The notes below the pieces were generated by a model that did not search any database, was not told where the DNA came from, and saw only the letters and a list, made by a program, of their open reading frames with translations. Source: Acidisarcina sp. (GTDB lineage Bacteria > Acidobacteriota > Terriglobia > Terriglobales > Acidobacteriaceae). Taken from it: DNA of 64,000 nucleotides. How positions within the stretch are numbered: position 1 is the first letter of the stretch; each line of letters opens with the position of its first letter. This document shows, in pieces, positions 33,080 to 42,113 of the stretch. Both the position numbers and the translations under genes were made by a program. The stretch spans positions 62,001 to 126,000 of the forward strand of contig DATLIY010000006.1 of NCBI GenBank assembly GCA_035539175.1, in the 5' to 3' direction.

Positions 33080-34303
33080 CTACCACACATGAACTGAGAC
33101 GAGCTGCGGGGGGCCTGCTTCGCCACCGATGACCTTCGTTTGGATAACTGCCTCTACATTCCGATCTTCCCAATGGGCGGGAAGCTTCGAAACTAGTTCC
33201 CGGAGCGACGATTCAGCCGTCAGAAATTCGGCTGCTGCCGAAGTGCCACTGCCTCCAATACCCGCTGCTATAAAGATGGGCTTCTCCGAAGTAGCATCAT
33301 GCAGTCGCGCGACGATGGCGTAATCCTGCTTGATCTGCGAGTGAGGGAGTGAAAAGTCTATATGCCATCCCGTATTCTCCGGATGTTGTCGATCCGCAAT
33401 CATGGCAAGCTTTGCCTCAGGAACAACTGCAAAATGGAACCGCAATGGATCGGTAATGTGCAGTGTCCAAGGATTATTGAGGCCGGCGACGAGCACCACA
33501 GGGCCACCGCGCAGATCGTTATAGGTGGTGGTTGCGGAAGAAAGCGTCCGGTAAGATTGCCCATGCATTGAGAGGAGAGAAGCAAATCTTTCCAACGCAA
33601 TCGCATCCACGAGCCCGACACGGTCCGATCGTCGGGTATCTTCGCCTGCGCTCTGAAGTTCCGGGGACGAAGGCGGTTGTGCTGGAACGGGGTTGCCTAT
33701 GATGCCCACTGCGAGAAGCACCGGTGAAGGAGAATGAAATGCCGGCTGCCACCATTTGTCGAGCGCGGCGTGACTTTGTGCTCGCCATTCAGCAGCTAAG
33801 GCAAGCAGAACAAGGATGGATAAAAGCCCCGCCAATGGAATAACGATCTTCTTCTTTATCCGTGGCTGGCGGATCGAAGGTAACTCGATCTCACCGTCAA
33901 TTACCGCCAACTCTTCCGCTTGTCGCGGTGTAGCGACGGGAAAGAATTCTGGCACATAGGAGCCTGGAGAGAGTTCGATCCGCAGTTCCTGCTCGTGCCC
34001 GTTCTCGTGGTAATACTGTGCGATTCGCCTTCGGACTTCCCCTGAGGTAACGCGAACGATGGGATCGTTGTTGGTGTCGTACAGGGGATCGCGCCCAAAA
34101 ACCTCGACACCTATCGTACGTTCCTTCAGAAAGTCTCTTTGTCCGGCAAGACTCTTCTCGACCACATAGCGGAGAAATGGTGAGTACCGTTTGCTGTGTT
34201 TGAACAGCGGACTTAGCAGAATCCGCTCGAGTTGCTCGGCGACCATCGCCCGGTCATTCGAGCTACTAGGGATCCAGTTGGTTGTGCTGGGCTCAGTCGA
34301 CAT
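33080..34303 (-). CDS. membrane-anchored putative regulator with conserved N-terminal acidobacterial domain
   Basis: A 407-residue protein. Residues ~20-120 form a compact alpha/beta domain (ILLSPLFKHSKRYSPFLRYV, KERTIGVEVFGRDPLYD, DPIVRVTSGEVRRRIAQYY, LSPGSYVPEF) that I recognise as recurrent in Acidobacteriota proteins with varied C-termini; the basic, helical character suggests DNA binding, but this is inference. A single membrane helix lies at ~152-172 (IVIPLAGLLSILVLLALAAEW) and a ~230-residue domain follows outside the membrane. The ATG at 34303 is preferred over a GTG at 34321. It is divergent from TonB receptor 1, so it may sense an envelope signal and control that receptor. Confidence 0.75.
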   Translation of the reverse strand: MSTEPSTTNWIPSSSNDRAMVAEQLERILLSPLFKHSKRYSPFLRYVVEKSLAGQRDFLKERTIGVEVFGRDPLYDTNNDPIVRVTSGEVRRRIAQYYHENGHEQELRIELSPGSYVPEFFPVATPRQAEELAVIDGEIELPSIRQPRIKKKIVIPLAGLLSILVLLALAAEWRAQSHAALDKWWQPAFHSPSPVLLAVGIIGNPVPAQPPSSPELQSAGEDTRRSDRVGLVDAIALERFASLLSMHGQSYRTLSSATTTYNDLRGGPVVLVAGLNNPWTLHITDPLRFHFAVVPEAKLAMIADRQHPENTGWHIDFSLPHSQIKQDYAIVARLHDATSEKPIFIAAGIGGSGTSAAAEFLTAESSLRELVSKLPAHWEDRNVEAVIQTKVIGGEAGPPQLVSVHVW

Positions 34304-34785
34304 TGTCACGTGTACCTGCACTGTCCATAAATAGAACCAAAAGGTACAGCTTCGCGCCGACGAATGTCAAAGGGGCAGTCCCCGGTAGTTTGTGGTTTGA
34401 CGACCGTATGATACGTGCCTTCCAGATTTGTATTACGTCAGTTTAAGCCCAACATACTAAAGCGGCTGCAGCCAGCACAGGCATCATACTCAGCGCACAT
34501 ACCGTAAGTAACTTCCCTCCTTCAAAAATGCTCAATATGGTCCCCTCCAATTCTATGCGGGACTCGTTCTCGAACCTTAGTTTCATTTCTCAGGCCAATT
34601 TCTTAAGGGCTGGAGGACGCTCCAGAGGGTCGCAGTCTTCAACGGACATGGGGGAGGCAATTGTCCGGCGGCTGATTGGTGATCTCCCAATACTAACCCG
34701 GCAAGAGGCAGCCTTCTCCCCGGATCGTTCAAACCATCGACACAAAAACTATTGCGCTCATTTGTAAACCTTTAAGGAGGGCACT
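34304..34785. other. divergent region between membrane regulator and TonB receptor 1
   Basis: This 482-base region is visibly AT-richer than most of the window. It must hold the promoters of both flanking genes. I could not identify a convincing promoter pair, operator palindrome or RNA structure. The last bases before the receptor contain a perfect AAGGAGG ribosome binding site at 34774-34780. Confidence 0.4.
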
Positions 34786-37700
34786 TTGATTAAGCACAAG
34801 ATATTCATCTGGTTCCTGGCAATTTTCTTTGTCAACTGGGCTGCGCCACTCTTCGGCCAGGCGGTAAGCGGAACGCTTTTGGGGACGGTCACAGACACGA
34901 CTGGTGCGTTCGTACCAAGCGCAAAGATTACTGCTACCGAAGAAAAGACTGGAGCTTTGCATCAATCTTTATCCAATGAGAGCGGAAACTATACCTTTCC
35001 TGATCTCTCCCCTGGTACATATGACGTCACTGCCGAGGCCGCAGGTTTTAAGAAGGTGACTCATCAGAAGATCGAGGTTATGATCAACTCCTCGATCCGC
35101 GTAGATCTTGCTCTGGCTCCGGGAAGTGTTTCCGAAACCGTTCTCGTGACAACGGCTCCGCCACTCCTTCAGACGGACCGCGCCGACATCAGTACAAAAA
35201 TTGAGTCGCGCGAAGTCACCAACTTACCTATTAGCGGCAATCGGAATTTCCAATCGCTACTGAATCTTGTTCCCGGGACTTCGCCTGCGACCTTCCAGCA
35301 CTCTCAATTCTTTAATGCGCAAAGTGCTCTGCAGACTCAGGTGAACGGTTTACCCCGAATCGGCAATCTATATCAGATTGAAGGTATCGATGATGATGAG
35401 CGCACCGGCCTGCTACAGATCATTATTCCTCCAGCAGAAGCAATCCAGAATGTAGACGTTTCCACCAACAACTTTGAGGCGGAGATGGGACGTGCCACCG
35501 GTGCCGTCACAAACGTTACCCTAAAGTCCGGGACAAATGCGTTCCACGGTTCTGCATTTGAGTTCATACAGAATAGCGCGACGAATGCACGCACCTATTT
35601 CGGTGGCCCCCTGGGGCATCTTGCCTATAACTACTTCGGTGGCAGCATCGGCGGCCCGATACTAAAAGACAAGTTCTTCTTTTTTGCCGATTACCTCCGC
35701 ACAACGGACCGCGAAGTTATCTCGAATACCTTCACGATTCCTCCGCCCCAGTTCTACACAGACAATGGCTCAGGCTTTATTGACCTGAGTGCGCCGCTGA
35801 ATACCGCAACCGGTGCGGGACAGGTATATGACCCCAACACCGGCAACTCCGACGGATCCGGACGAAGCAAATTTGCAGGTAATCTCATCCCGATCTCCAG
35901 GGTGAATCCCGTCTCCTTAACGATCCTTCAAGCTTTGGGGAAGGTTGCGCGGCCAAATCAAAACACATCGAATCTTGCCAACCCAACGAACAACTTTGCT
36001 ACGAAGCTTCCTTTCACCAAGACCACGGACAGTGTGGATGGCAAGCTCGATTACTCGATCAACGAGAAAAATCACCTCGGTGGACGTTATAGTTTTCAGC
36101 GCGTTCTTACCTTCCAGGCGCCTGCCTTTGGCGCGTTTCTAGGTGGTCCGCAGGGTGCAGGATTTCAGGGAACCGGCAATCAAAACGCATATAGTACGGG
36201 CCTGAACTACAACCATATTTTCTCCAATACCCTCTTCACTGAGGTCAGGTTCGGCGTCGCACATCTCCACAACAGCGCGCAGCCAAGCGATTACGGCACG
36301 AACGATGCAACCAAGATCGGCATCCCCGGGGTAAACATCGGCGGACAGCCTTTCACTAGCGGTCAGGTTGCCGTTACCGTCGGAAACTTCGGTCAAAGTG
36401 GCCAATCCTATCCTCTTATCGGTTATAGCGCTTCCATGCCGTGGATCCGCGCTGAGGCCAACATCGATCTGGTTAACAACTGGACTGAGGTGATTCGCAA
36501 CCATACTTTAAAGTTTGGCGTAGATCTTCGGCGCGTTCGGGACGATCTGCTGCAAGACCAGACCTTCAGCCCGCGGGGAGCTTTTACCTTTGGCGAGAAT
36601 CAAACTTCGACGATTGGTGCAACAACCAACGTCGCCAACGACATCGCCAGTTTTCTTCTTGATCTCCCAAGCCAGGTGGGACGCGATCTCAATACCTTCT
36701 TCCCGGCCTATAGACAATGGTGGTTCTTCACCTACTTCAGCGATAAATGGCAGATGTCGCCTAAGCTGACCGTAGACCTTGGCCTTCGCTGGGAATTCTA
36801 CCCACCAGCCTCCCCGAAGATTGCAGGTGGCTTCTCAAACTACGATCCAACAACGAACAATCTTGTCATCGCAGGCAAGGGTGGTAATCCATCGAACCTT
36901 GGCATGAAGACGCAATACAAGTACTTTGCGCCCAGGACCGGCTTTGCTTATCGCGCTACGGATAATACGGTCTTGCGTGGAGGCTTCGGGATCAGCTTCA
37001 CGGCTTATCCGGATAACCTCTATGCCTACAACTACCCGATCCGCGCCAATAACAGCTACCAGCCATTGAATAGTTATGGCCCGGCTTTGCTCAGCAATGG
37101 ACAGCCAGCTACATTCCAGGCGGGATTCCCCGCACCGGTTCCAGTCACCATTCCGGATAATGGAATCATTCCGGCAACCACCCCGACGCTGATCTCGCAG
37201 GCATATAGCGTGATCCCTCTCGACTATAGGAATCCATATGTTGAGGCATGGAATGTGGCTGTGCAGCAGGCGCTTCCTGCGAGCTTCTCGCTCCAGGTCG
37301 CCTATGTTGCCAATCATGGGGTGCATCAACCTGCTGGTCAGAATATTAATCTTCCGAGTACCTACGGTGGTGGAGCAGCATCCGATCCTGAATACAACTG
37401 CATTGGATGTCCCGCGGGGAAACATCGTACCGCAGCAACGAATCTGTACTTTCTCGGGACCTCTTCGAACTATCAGTCACTGCAGACTCAATTGAACCGC
37501 AGGTTTACAAATGGGCTTTCGGTCACGACGTCGTTCACATGGGCTAAGGGGCTTAACTATGCCACTAATTCCAGTGGAAACGATGATGGTGCTCTGTTGT
37601 TCTTCATTAACCGGCGTAGAAATTATGCTCCTACGGATTTCGACCGGACACTCAACTATGAACAGAGCTTTACCTATGCTTTGCCATTCGGCAATGGGCA

Positions 37701-38253
37701 TAGCCACTTCAGCTCAGGACTGGGGGCGGTAGCTCTCGGGGGCTGGAAACTCTCAGGGATCATCTCGGTGGTGTCTGGTCTCCCATTCACGGTCTATGCA
37801 AACCCAGGCTCTTTGAACACGCCCGGAACGGCGCAGACAGCAAGCCTGGCTCGTCCCTTCAAGGTGACGCATGGAATTGGCGCCAGCACGCATTGGTTCG
37901 ATCCAACTGTATTTACGCAGCCAAGGGGATGCTCTTCCTTACCTTGCACAGAACAGAATGTAGGCCTGGGTAACACGGGTAGAAATCAGTTCAGGGGGCC
38001 TGGTTATATTCAGGATAATTTTTCTCTCTTCAAGAGCTTTACTATCTTCCGCGAAATGGCTCTTGAAACTCGAATTGACGCTTTCCAGTTGAGCAATACT
38101 CCGCAATTCGCGAACCCGAATAGCAGCACCAGCAGCATCATCACATCGGCAAACTTTGGCCAGGTTACCAGCACACTGGGCAGCGGCCAGGGAAGTGTGA
38201 ATGGGGTTGGCGGAGGGCGTTCCTTGCAGGCATCGGCAAAGATCACGTTTTGA
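34786..38253 (+). CDS. Oar-like TonB-dependent receptor 1 with carboxypeptidase-regulatory-like domain
   Basis: A 1155-residue outer-membrane protein. After the signal peptide (IFIWFLAIFFVNWAAPLFGQ) comes a carboxypeptidase-regulatory-like beta-sandwich (residues ~28-105: LGTVTDTTGAFVPSAKI, ESGNYTFPDLSPGTYDV), then a plug domain (~115-240, including AIQNVDVSTNNFEAEMGRAT) and a large beta-barrel ending in ASAKITF with the terminal Phe of outer-membrane proteins. Such Oar-like receptors are numerous in this phylum and are associated with uptake of carbohydrate or other large substrates. Translation starts at TTG, placed 5 bases after a perfect AAGGAGG. A GH3 gene follows after 171 bases, suggesting oligosaccharide uptake. 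Confidence 0.95.
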   Translation: MIKHKIFIWFLAIFFVNWAAPLFGQAVSGTLLGTVTDTTGAFVPSAKITATEEKTGALHQSLSNESGNYTFPDLSPGTYDVTAEAAGFKKVTHQKIEVMINSSIRVDLALAPGSVSETVLVTTAPPLLQTDRADISTKIESREVTNLPISGNRNFQSLLNLVPGTSPATFQHSQFFNAQSALQTQVNGLPRIGNLYQIEGIDDDERTGLLQIIIPPAEAIQNVDVSTNNFEAEMGRATGAVTNVTLKSGTNAFHGSAFEFIQNSATNARTYFGGPLGHLAYNYFGGSIGGPILKDKFFFFADYLRTTDREVISNTFTIPPPQFYTDNGSGFIDLSAPLNTATGAGQVYDPNTGNSDGSGRSKFAGNLIPISRVNPVSLTILQALGKVARPNQNTSNLANPTNNFATKLPFTKTTDSVDGKLDYSINEKNHLGGRYSFQRVLTFQAPAFGAFLGGPQGAGFQGTGNQNAYSTGLNYNHIFSNTLFTEVRFGVAHLHNSAQPSDYGTNDATKIGIPGVNIGGQPFTSGQVAVTVGNFGQSGQSYPLIGYSASMPWIRAEANIDLVNNWTEVIRNHTLKFGVDLRRVRDDLLQDQTFSPRGAFTFGENQTSTIGATTNVANDIASFLLDLPSQVGRDLNTFFPAYRQWWFFTYFSDKWQMSPKLTVDLGLRWEFYPPASPKIAGGFSNYDPTTNNLVIAGKGGNPSNLGMKTQYKYFAPRTGFAYRATDNTVLRGGFGISFTAYPDNLYAYNYPIRANNSYQPLNSYGPALLSNGQPATFQAGFPAPVPVTIPDNGIIPATTPTLISQAYSVIPLDYRNPYVEAWNVAVQQALPASFSLQVAYVANHGVHQPAGQNINLPSTYGGGAASDPEYNCIGCPAGKHRTAATNLYFLGTSSNYQSLQTQLNRRFTNGLSVTTSFTWAKGLNYATNSSGNDDGALLFFINRRRNYAPTDFDRTLNYEQSFTYALPFGNGHSHFSSGLGAVALGGWKLSGIISVVSGLPFTVYANPGSLNTPGTAQTASLARPFKVTHGIGASTHWFDPTVFTQPRGCSSLPCTEQNVGLGNTGRNQFRGPGYIQDNFSLFKSFTIFREMALETRIDAFQLSNTPQFANPNSSTSSIITSANFGQVTSTLGSGQGSVNGVGGGRSLQASAKITF

Positions 38254-38302
38254 CGAAGCTCTTGTTTCAAGGAAACCGAATTTCTCATCGGTAATCGGGA
38301 TG

Positions 38303-38333
38303 GGCGGATCCGCCAGCTTGTTGGTGGTCCGCC
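38303..38333 (+). terminator. hairpin after TonB receptor 1
   Basis: GGCGGATCCGCCA at 38303-38315 can pair imperfectly with TGGTGGTCCGCC at 38322-38333 over a short loop. No T-run follows, so it is a weak or non-intrinsic terminator, or an RNA-stabilising stem between the receptor and the GH3 gene. Confidence 0.35.
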
Positions 38334-38424
38334 TATCCGCTGAAGGACTGCAGCCTTGAGTAGTTCGTTGTTAGAACGATTGATTCAGGCAAGTGTTGAA
38401 AAATTCGATCTTTAGAGGCTCATA

Positions 38425-40683
38425 ATGCATTATGCAAGGATGTCTCGCAGTCTCGTCCTACCACTCTTCCTGAGTGTGGTTTTTCTATTCAGTCAGGCTA
38501 TCGCTCAAGCCCAAACCCCGCCGTGGATGAATACGGCACTCTCCCCTGATCAACGGGCCTCGCTGCTTGTTGGTGCGATGACGCTTGATCAAAAAATAGA
38601 ACAGCTTCATGGAGCACCGGGGCCAATTCCAGAAGTTCCTTCGTGCGGCATTGGGTTTCGTCATATACCGGGGATTCCAAGTCTGCAGATTCCTACATTC
38701 CGAATCAGCAATGGCCCGGTGGGAATAGGGATGGGTGATTGCAACCCACAGGCGGCAGCGACAGGTGTTGTCTCCTCGCTGGGGCTTGCAGCCTCGTTCG
38801 ATGTAGCTCAGGCGCGGGCATATGGCGACCTGGTCGGACGAGAGGCTATCAATGTAGGAGTGCACGAGGTGGAAGGTCCTGGGATGGACATGTCGCGCGT
38901 GCAGCAGGGTGGACGCAACTTTGAATATCTTGGTGAAGATCCGATACTCGCCGGAACGCTGGCCATCCCGTACATCCGTGCGATGCAGAAGCATGGAATT
39001 ATAGGCATGTCGAAGCACTACGTTGCTAACGATCAGGAAACCAATCGGTTCACCTCCAACGAGATCATCTCTGACCGGGTTCTACATGAGATCAACTTAT
39101 TGCCCTTCGAAATGTCGGTCAAGGATGGCGATGTTGCCTCAATCATGTGCGCGTATCCCCTGGTTAATGGGACCTACAACTGCGAGAGTGCGCCACTGAT
39201 GAACGATGTGCTGCGCAATCAGTGGGGTTTCAAGGGCTATGTGCAGTCGGACTTCTTCGCGGCTCACAGTACGGCGCCGTCGATGCTGGCTGGGATGGAC
39301 CTTGAAATGCCATCTGGAAATTACTACACCAGCAGCAACATCAATGCCGCGCTTGCCGCAAATGCCATCACCATTGCGAATATCGATACAGCACTCAACC
39401 GGCGATATGCCCAGATGTTCCGGATGGGTCAGTTTGACCGGCCCATTACGCTGACTCCGATCGACGCTGCTGGGGATGGCCTGATCGCACGAAAGATTGC
39501 AGAAGACAGTGTCGTCCTGCTCAAGAACGCCAACCGACTGCTTCCGTTAAGTACAAAGAATCTTCGCAAGATCGCGTTAATCGGGCAGTCCACTTACACC
39601 AGTGCCGTGGTCAATGGGGGCGGTGGAAGTTCTCGGGTGCTCCCGTTGTACACCGTGACGCCACTTCAGGGTCTCCAAAATGTGTTGACTCAACTCGGTT
39701 CGACCGCAACGGTAACGATGCTGATTGCCGCCCCCGATGGTAGCAATAATGCTGCCGCGGCTTCGTTGGCCGCATCCTCCGACATAGCGATTGTCATGGC
39801 GGGTGTTGTGACATCGGAAGGTAAGGATAGGCCGAGCCTCTCGCTTCCCGATAACCAGGATGCGCTGATTGCTTCTGTTGCCACAGCCAATCCAGAGCAT
39901 ACAGTTCTTGTATTGAAGGACGGCGATGCTGTGCTTATGCCTTGGGTCAATCAGGTTCCAGCTATACTCGAGGCATGGTATCCGGGACAGGAGGATGGCA
40001 ATGTCGTCGCCGATCTTCTATTCGGAATTACAAATCCCTCGGGTAGATTGCCTATCACCTATCCGATGAATGCGAGTGATGTGCCCACAAGTACACCGGA
40101 GCAGTTTCCTGGAATCCTCGTGGGTGGTGTCCCAACGATCACCTACTCCGAGGGACTAAATAACGGCTATCGCTGGTATGAATCGCAGGGAATTACGCCA
40201 CTGTTTCCCTTTGGCTATGGCCTTTCGTATACGGACTTCAGAATCTCTGATCTCGCTGTGAGCCGAAAGGTAACGGACGGAACCAAGCCAATCAAAATGG
40301 AATTTTCTGTCCGCAATATTGGTAACGTCAGAGGCGCCGTGGTGCCGCAGGTTTATCTCGGCATGCCTACGTCCGCTGCCGAACCACCAAAGCGTCTTGT
40401 CGCTTTCAAAAAAGTAACCCTTGATCCAGGCGAAATAAAGGAGGTGCAGGTCTGCATCGATCCCAATGCGACGAGCCATCCGCTTGGGTATTGGGAGAGT
40501 CTGACGCAGAACTGGGTGATTGCTGACGGCGCCTACAAAATATACGTCGCTAACTCGTCAGCGGACACCGTCCTCTCCGATTCAATCGTCGTTCGTAAGA
40601 AGACCAACAGCCAGGAGAATACCGGAAGCGACGATAAGAGCGATGCGGCAGGCGAGTCCTGCCACGATCAGCAGCCAGACTAA
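38425..40683 (+). CDS. secreted GH3 beta-glucosidase-type glycoside hydrolase
   Basis: A 752-residue secreted enzyme. The signal peptide (LVLPLFLSVVFLFSQAIAQA) is followed by the GH3 barrel with GMSKHYVANDQETNR (the conserved KH region), SIMCAYPLVNGTYNCES and the nucleophile in GYVQSDFFAAHS (Asp 288 or nearby). Many GH3 enzymes have SDW here, so SDFF is a variant. The second domain carries DSVVLLKNANRLLPLS, and the C-terminal fibronectin-like domain begins near residue 610 (EFSVRNIGNVRG). It should release glucose or similar sugars from beta-linked oligosaccharides in the periplasm or outside. AGAGG stands 6 bases before the ATG. It lies directly downstream of TonB receptor 1. Confidence 0.95.
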   Translation: MHYARMSRSLVLPLFLSVVFLFSQAIAQAQTPPWMNTALSPDQRASLLVGAMTLDQKIEQLHGAPGPIPEVPSCGIGFRHIPGIPSLQIPTFRISNGPVGIGMGDCNPQAAATGVVSSLGLAASFDVAQARAYGDLVGREAINVGVHEVEGPGMDMSRVQQGGRNFEYLGEDPILAGTLAIPYIRAMQKHGIIGMSKHYVANDQETNRFTSNEIISDRVLHEINLLPFEMSVKDGDVASIMCAYPLVNGTYNCESAPLMNDVLRNQWGFKGYVQSDFFAAHSTAPSMLAGMDLEMPSGNYYTSSNINAALAANAITIANIDTALNRRYAQMFRMGQFDRPITLTPIDAAGDGLIARKIAEDSVVLLKNANRLLPLSTKNLRKIALIGQSTYTSAVVNGGGGSSRVLPLYTVTPLQGLQNVLTQLGSTATVTMLIAAPDGSNNAAAASLAASSDIAIVMAGVVTSEGKDRPSLSLPDNQDALIASVATANPEHTVLVLKDGDAVLMPWVNQVPAILEAWYPGQEDGNVVADLLFGITNPSGRLPITYPMNASDVPTSTPEQFPGILVGGVPTITYSEGLNNGYRWYESQGITPLFPFGYGLSYTDFRISDLAVSRKVTDGTKPIKMEFSVRNIGNVRGAVVPQVYLGMPTSAAEPPKRLVAFKKVTLDPGEIKEVQVCIDPNATSHPLGYWESLTQNWVIADGAYKIYVANSSADTVLSDSIVVRKKTNSQENTGSDDKSDAAGESCHDQQPD

Positions 40684-40712
40684 GTGCACGAATCTCGGGT
40701 TGCTAACCATGT

Positions 40713-40743
40713 ATGTGCCGGCTTGGCTGCATAAGGCCGGCAC
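40713..40743. terminator. hairpin after the GH3 gene
   Basis: ATGTGCCGG at 40713-40721 pairs with CCGGCACAT at 40735-40743, with further CTT/AAG pairing inside apart from a one-base bulge. It is located 30 bases after the GH3 stop in the convergent gap and is the first of two hairpins there. Confidence 0.5.
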
Positions 40744-40759
40744 ATCAAGGGCAAGAGGA

Positions 40760-40802
40760 AGAAAGCGCCATGACCTTTGGAGACCAGGCCATGGCGCTTT
40801 CT
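40760..40802. terminator. perfect 13-bp stem in convergent gap, probable bidirectional terminator
   Basis: AGAAAGCGCCATG at 40760-40772 and CATGGCGCTTTCT at 40790-40802 are perfectly complementary over a 17-base loop. T-rich sequence follows on the plus strand (CTATTCTC) and the stem's A-rich side gives a U-rich end on the minus strand. It sits between the GH3 gene and the mer-like cluster, so it can stop both transcripts. Confidence 0.6.
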
Positions 40803-40885
40803 CTATTCTCACTGGCCTTAATTTCTAAATTCTTAGCACTGAGCTTGCAAGAGGCAGATATGCGCGCAGTTGACGATTGGCGGCC

Positions 40886-41086
40886 TCAACTCTGCTGCTG
40901 CATTGGGGGACATTTTACCGAGCCAAAGGAGCAGAAGACACAGCAATCTCCCGGATTGGGACGTAGCACCGTCTTGCAATTATCACACTCATAGTAGAAC
41001 TGGCAGGCGTCGGTGGGCATCGTTTCTCGCTTAGCGATGCCGCAATGTGGGCAAGTAAGCACAGATTCCAGAACAATCCCGTTCAT
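40886..41086 (-). CDS. cysteine-rich small protein of mer-type clusters (GDCC protein)
   Basis: A 66-residue probable metal-binding protein with eight or nine cysteines: CPHC at 12-15, Cys 28, CDNC at 34-37, GDCCVFCS at 46-53 and Cys 59 in KCPP. I recognise this arrangement (CPHCG, PTDACQ-YYEC, GDCC-x-x-C) from small proteins encoded beside merT and merP in many mercury-related loci; its biochemical role is not established. It starts 8 bases after the merP stop on the same strand and is the last gene of the cluster. Zinc or soft-metal binding is an inference from the cysteine spacing. Confidence 0.85.
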   Translation of the reverse strand: MNGIVLESVLTCPHCGIAKRETMPTDACQFYYECDNCKTVLRPNPGDCCVFCSFGSVKCPPMQQQS

Positions 41087-41093
41087 CGCGATA

Positions 41094-41369
41094 TTACCTC
41101 CTTACCGTGGAGGGATAGCCTGCGTTTGTGGTTGCGCGAGTCAGTGCCTCGGGCTTGGTCTTGTCCGGATCGTAGGTTACGGTAGCTGTCTTTGTGCCAA
41201 AATCCACCTTCACAGCGCTTACACCGGGGATCTTCTCGATCGACTTCTTAACCGTAATGGGACAAACCTCACACGTCATGTTCTTGACGTCCAGGGTAAC
41301 CGTTTTAGGTGTAGCCGCCATTGCTATTTGAGAAAACATAGCAAGTGCGGCAATCAGTAGTTTGCGCAT
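41094..41369 (-). CDS. merP: periplasmic heavy-metal-binding protein MerP-like
   Basis: A 91-residue protein with a signal peptide (MRKLLIAALAMFSQIAMA) and an HMA domain. The metal-binding motif is NMTCEVCP with Cys 33 and Cys 36, followed by ITVKKSIEKIPGV and KVDFGTKTATVTYDPDKTKP, close to classical MerP. MerP scavenges Hg(II) in the periplasm and passes it to MerT. GAAGGGAG precedes the ATG at 41369; an open extension to 41489 overlaps merT and is not needed. It lies 11 bases after the merT stop. Other thiophilic metals cannot be excluded, since no mercuric reductase gene is present here. Confidence 0.92.
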   Translation of the reverse strand: MRKLLIAALAMFSQIAMAATPKTVTLDVKNMTCEVCPITVKKSIEKIPGVSAVKVDFGTKTATVTYDPDKTKPEALTRATTNAGYPSTVRR

Positions 41370-41380
41370 AGAATCTCCCT

Positions 41381-41725
41381 TCAATAGAAGAGTGGTGCGA
41401 ACCATGGTGCGGCCAATAGACCGACCAATAAGGCCGTAACAACCCAGAAAATGATACGTTGCCGTCGAAGTGTGCTGGGATTGGCGCATGGCATCTCAGG
41501 CGCGCACACTTGCGGAGCCAGGTAGAGTTTGTAGCCGGCCAGTCCGAGAAAGACAAGCGTCAGAGCAATGAAGATTGGCCGGAACGGCTGCATCACTGTC
41601 AGGCTCCCAACCCATGTACCGCCGATTCCCAAGGCGAGCAGCACAAGCGGTCCAACACAGCACACGGATGCACCTATGGCGGCTAAGGCGCCCGCAATCA
41701 ACGATCCTTTGTCAGTGAGATGCAC
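41381..41725 (-). CDS. merT: mercuric-type transport protein MerT-like
   Basis: A 114-residue inner-membrane protein with three hydrophobic segments. The first helix contains the vicinal pair ASVCCVGPLVLLALGIGG (Cys 22 and 23), and the cytoplasmic loop carries a second pair in VCAPEMPCANP (Cys 74 and 80), both as expected for MerT. The start is taken as the GTG at 41725, which has GAGGAG 8 bases upstream; a TTG at 41761 would add 12 residues. It precedes merP by 11 bases and follows the anti-sigma gene after 142 bases, which leaves room for a separate promoter. No merR is near. Confidence 0.9.
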   Translation of the reverse strand: MHLTDKGSLIAGALAAIGASVCCVGPLVLLALGIGGTWVGSLTVMQPFRPIFIALTLVFLGLAGYKLYLAPQVCAPEMPCANPSTLRRQRIIFWVVTALLVGLLAAPWFAPLFY

Positions 41726-41867
41726 CCTATCATTCTCCTCGACGCTAGCGCCAAAACGCAAATGGGCCGCGAATCATTCTGCCCGATCTTCCCGAGAAGG
41801 TTGATAGGCCTCTGTAGTTGTAGCGCATGCCGATTCATTTCCTGGATGGTCGATTGGGCCATCGAAT

Positions 41868-42113
41868 CTATTGTGCTTCGGAATTTGAGAGCATCGTTTT
41901 CAAAAAGCCGTGGAGCCGCTCTCCGTATCCCTCTGGAAGCTCGAAGACTCGCTCATCGCCTGTAATCACCAGCATCTTCCGCGTGCTGTCATAGACCGCG
42001 CTGCAGCGGCGGCAACCGCGCAGGTGCCTTTCAATCTTTTGTCGCATCTCGTCCGAAGCGTTTCCATCCAGGTATTCGGAGAGATGCGCGATTATCGTTT
42101 TGCAGCTAACCAT
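41868..42113 (-). CDS. zinc-finger anti-sigma factor
   Basis: An 81-residue soluble protein of the anti-sigma zinc-binding type: residues 28-37 read ERHLRGCRRC, giving His 30, Cys 34 and Cys 37 (H-x3-C-x2-C), with an extra Cys 4 near the N-terminus. No membrane helix is present, so it would sense a cytoplasmic signal, for example thiol oxidation or metal binding to the zinc site. The ATG at 42113 lies inside the end of the sigma gene (22-base overlap), a typical arrangement for a sigma/anti-sigma pair. It is followed by merT. Confidence 0.88.
   Translation of the reverse strand: MVSCKTIIAHLSEYLDGNASDEMRQKIERHLRGCRRCSAVYDSTRKMLVITGDERVFELPEGYGERLHGFLKTMLSNSEAQ

Noticed and set aside
32821-33126. 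101-codon minus-strand open frame downstream of the membrane regulator
   Set aside because: It overlaps the end of that gene by 47 bases and has no ribosome binding site or recognised domain. A PilZ-like reading was considered, but the motif residues are not there.
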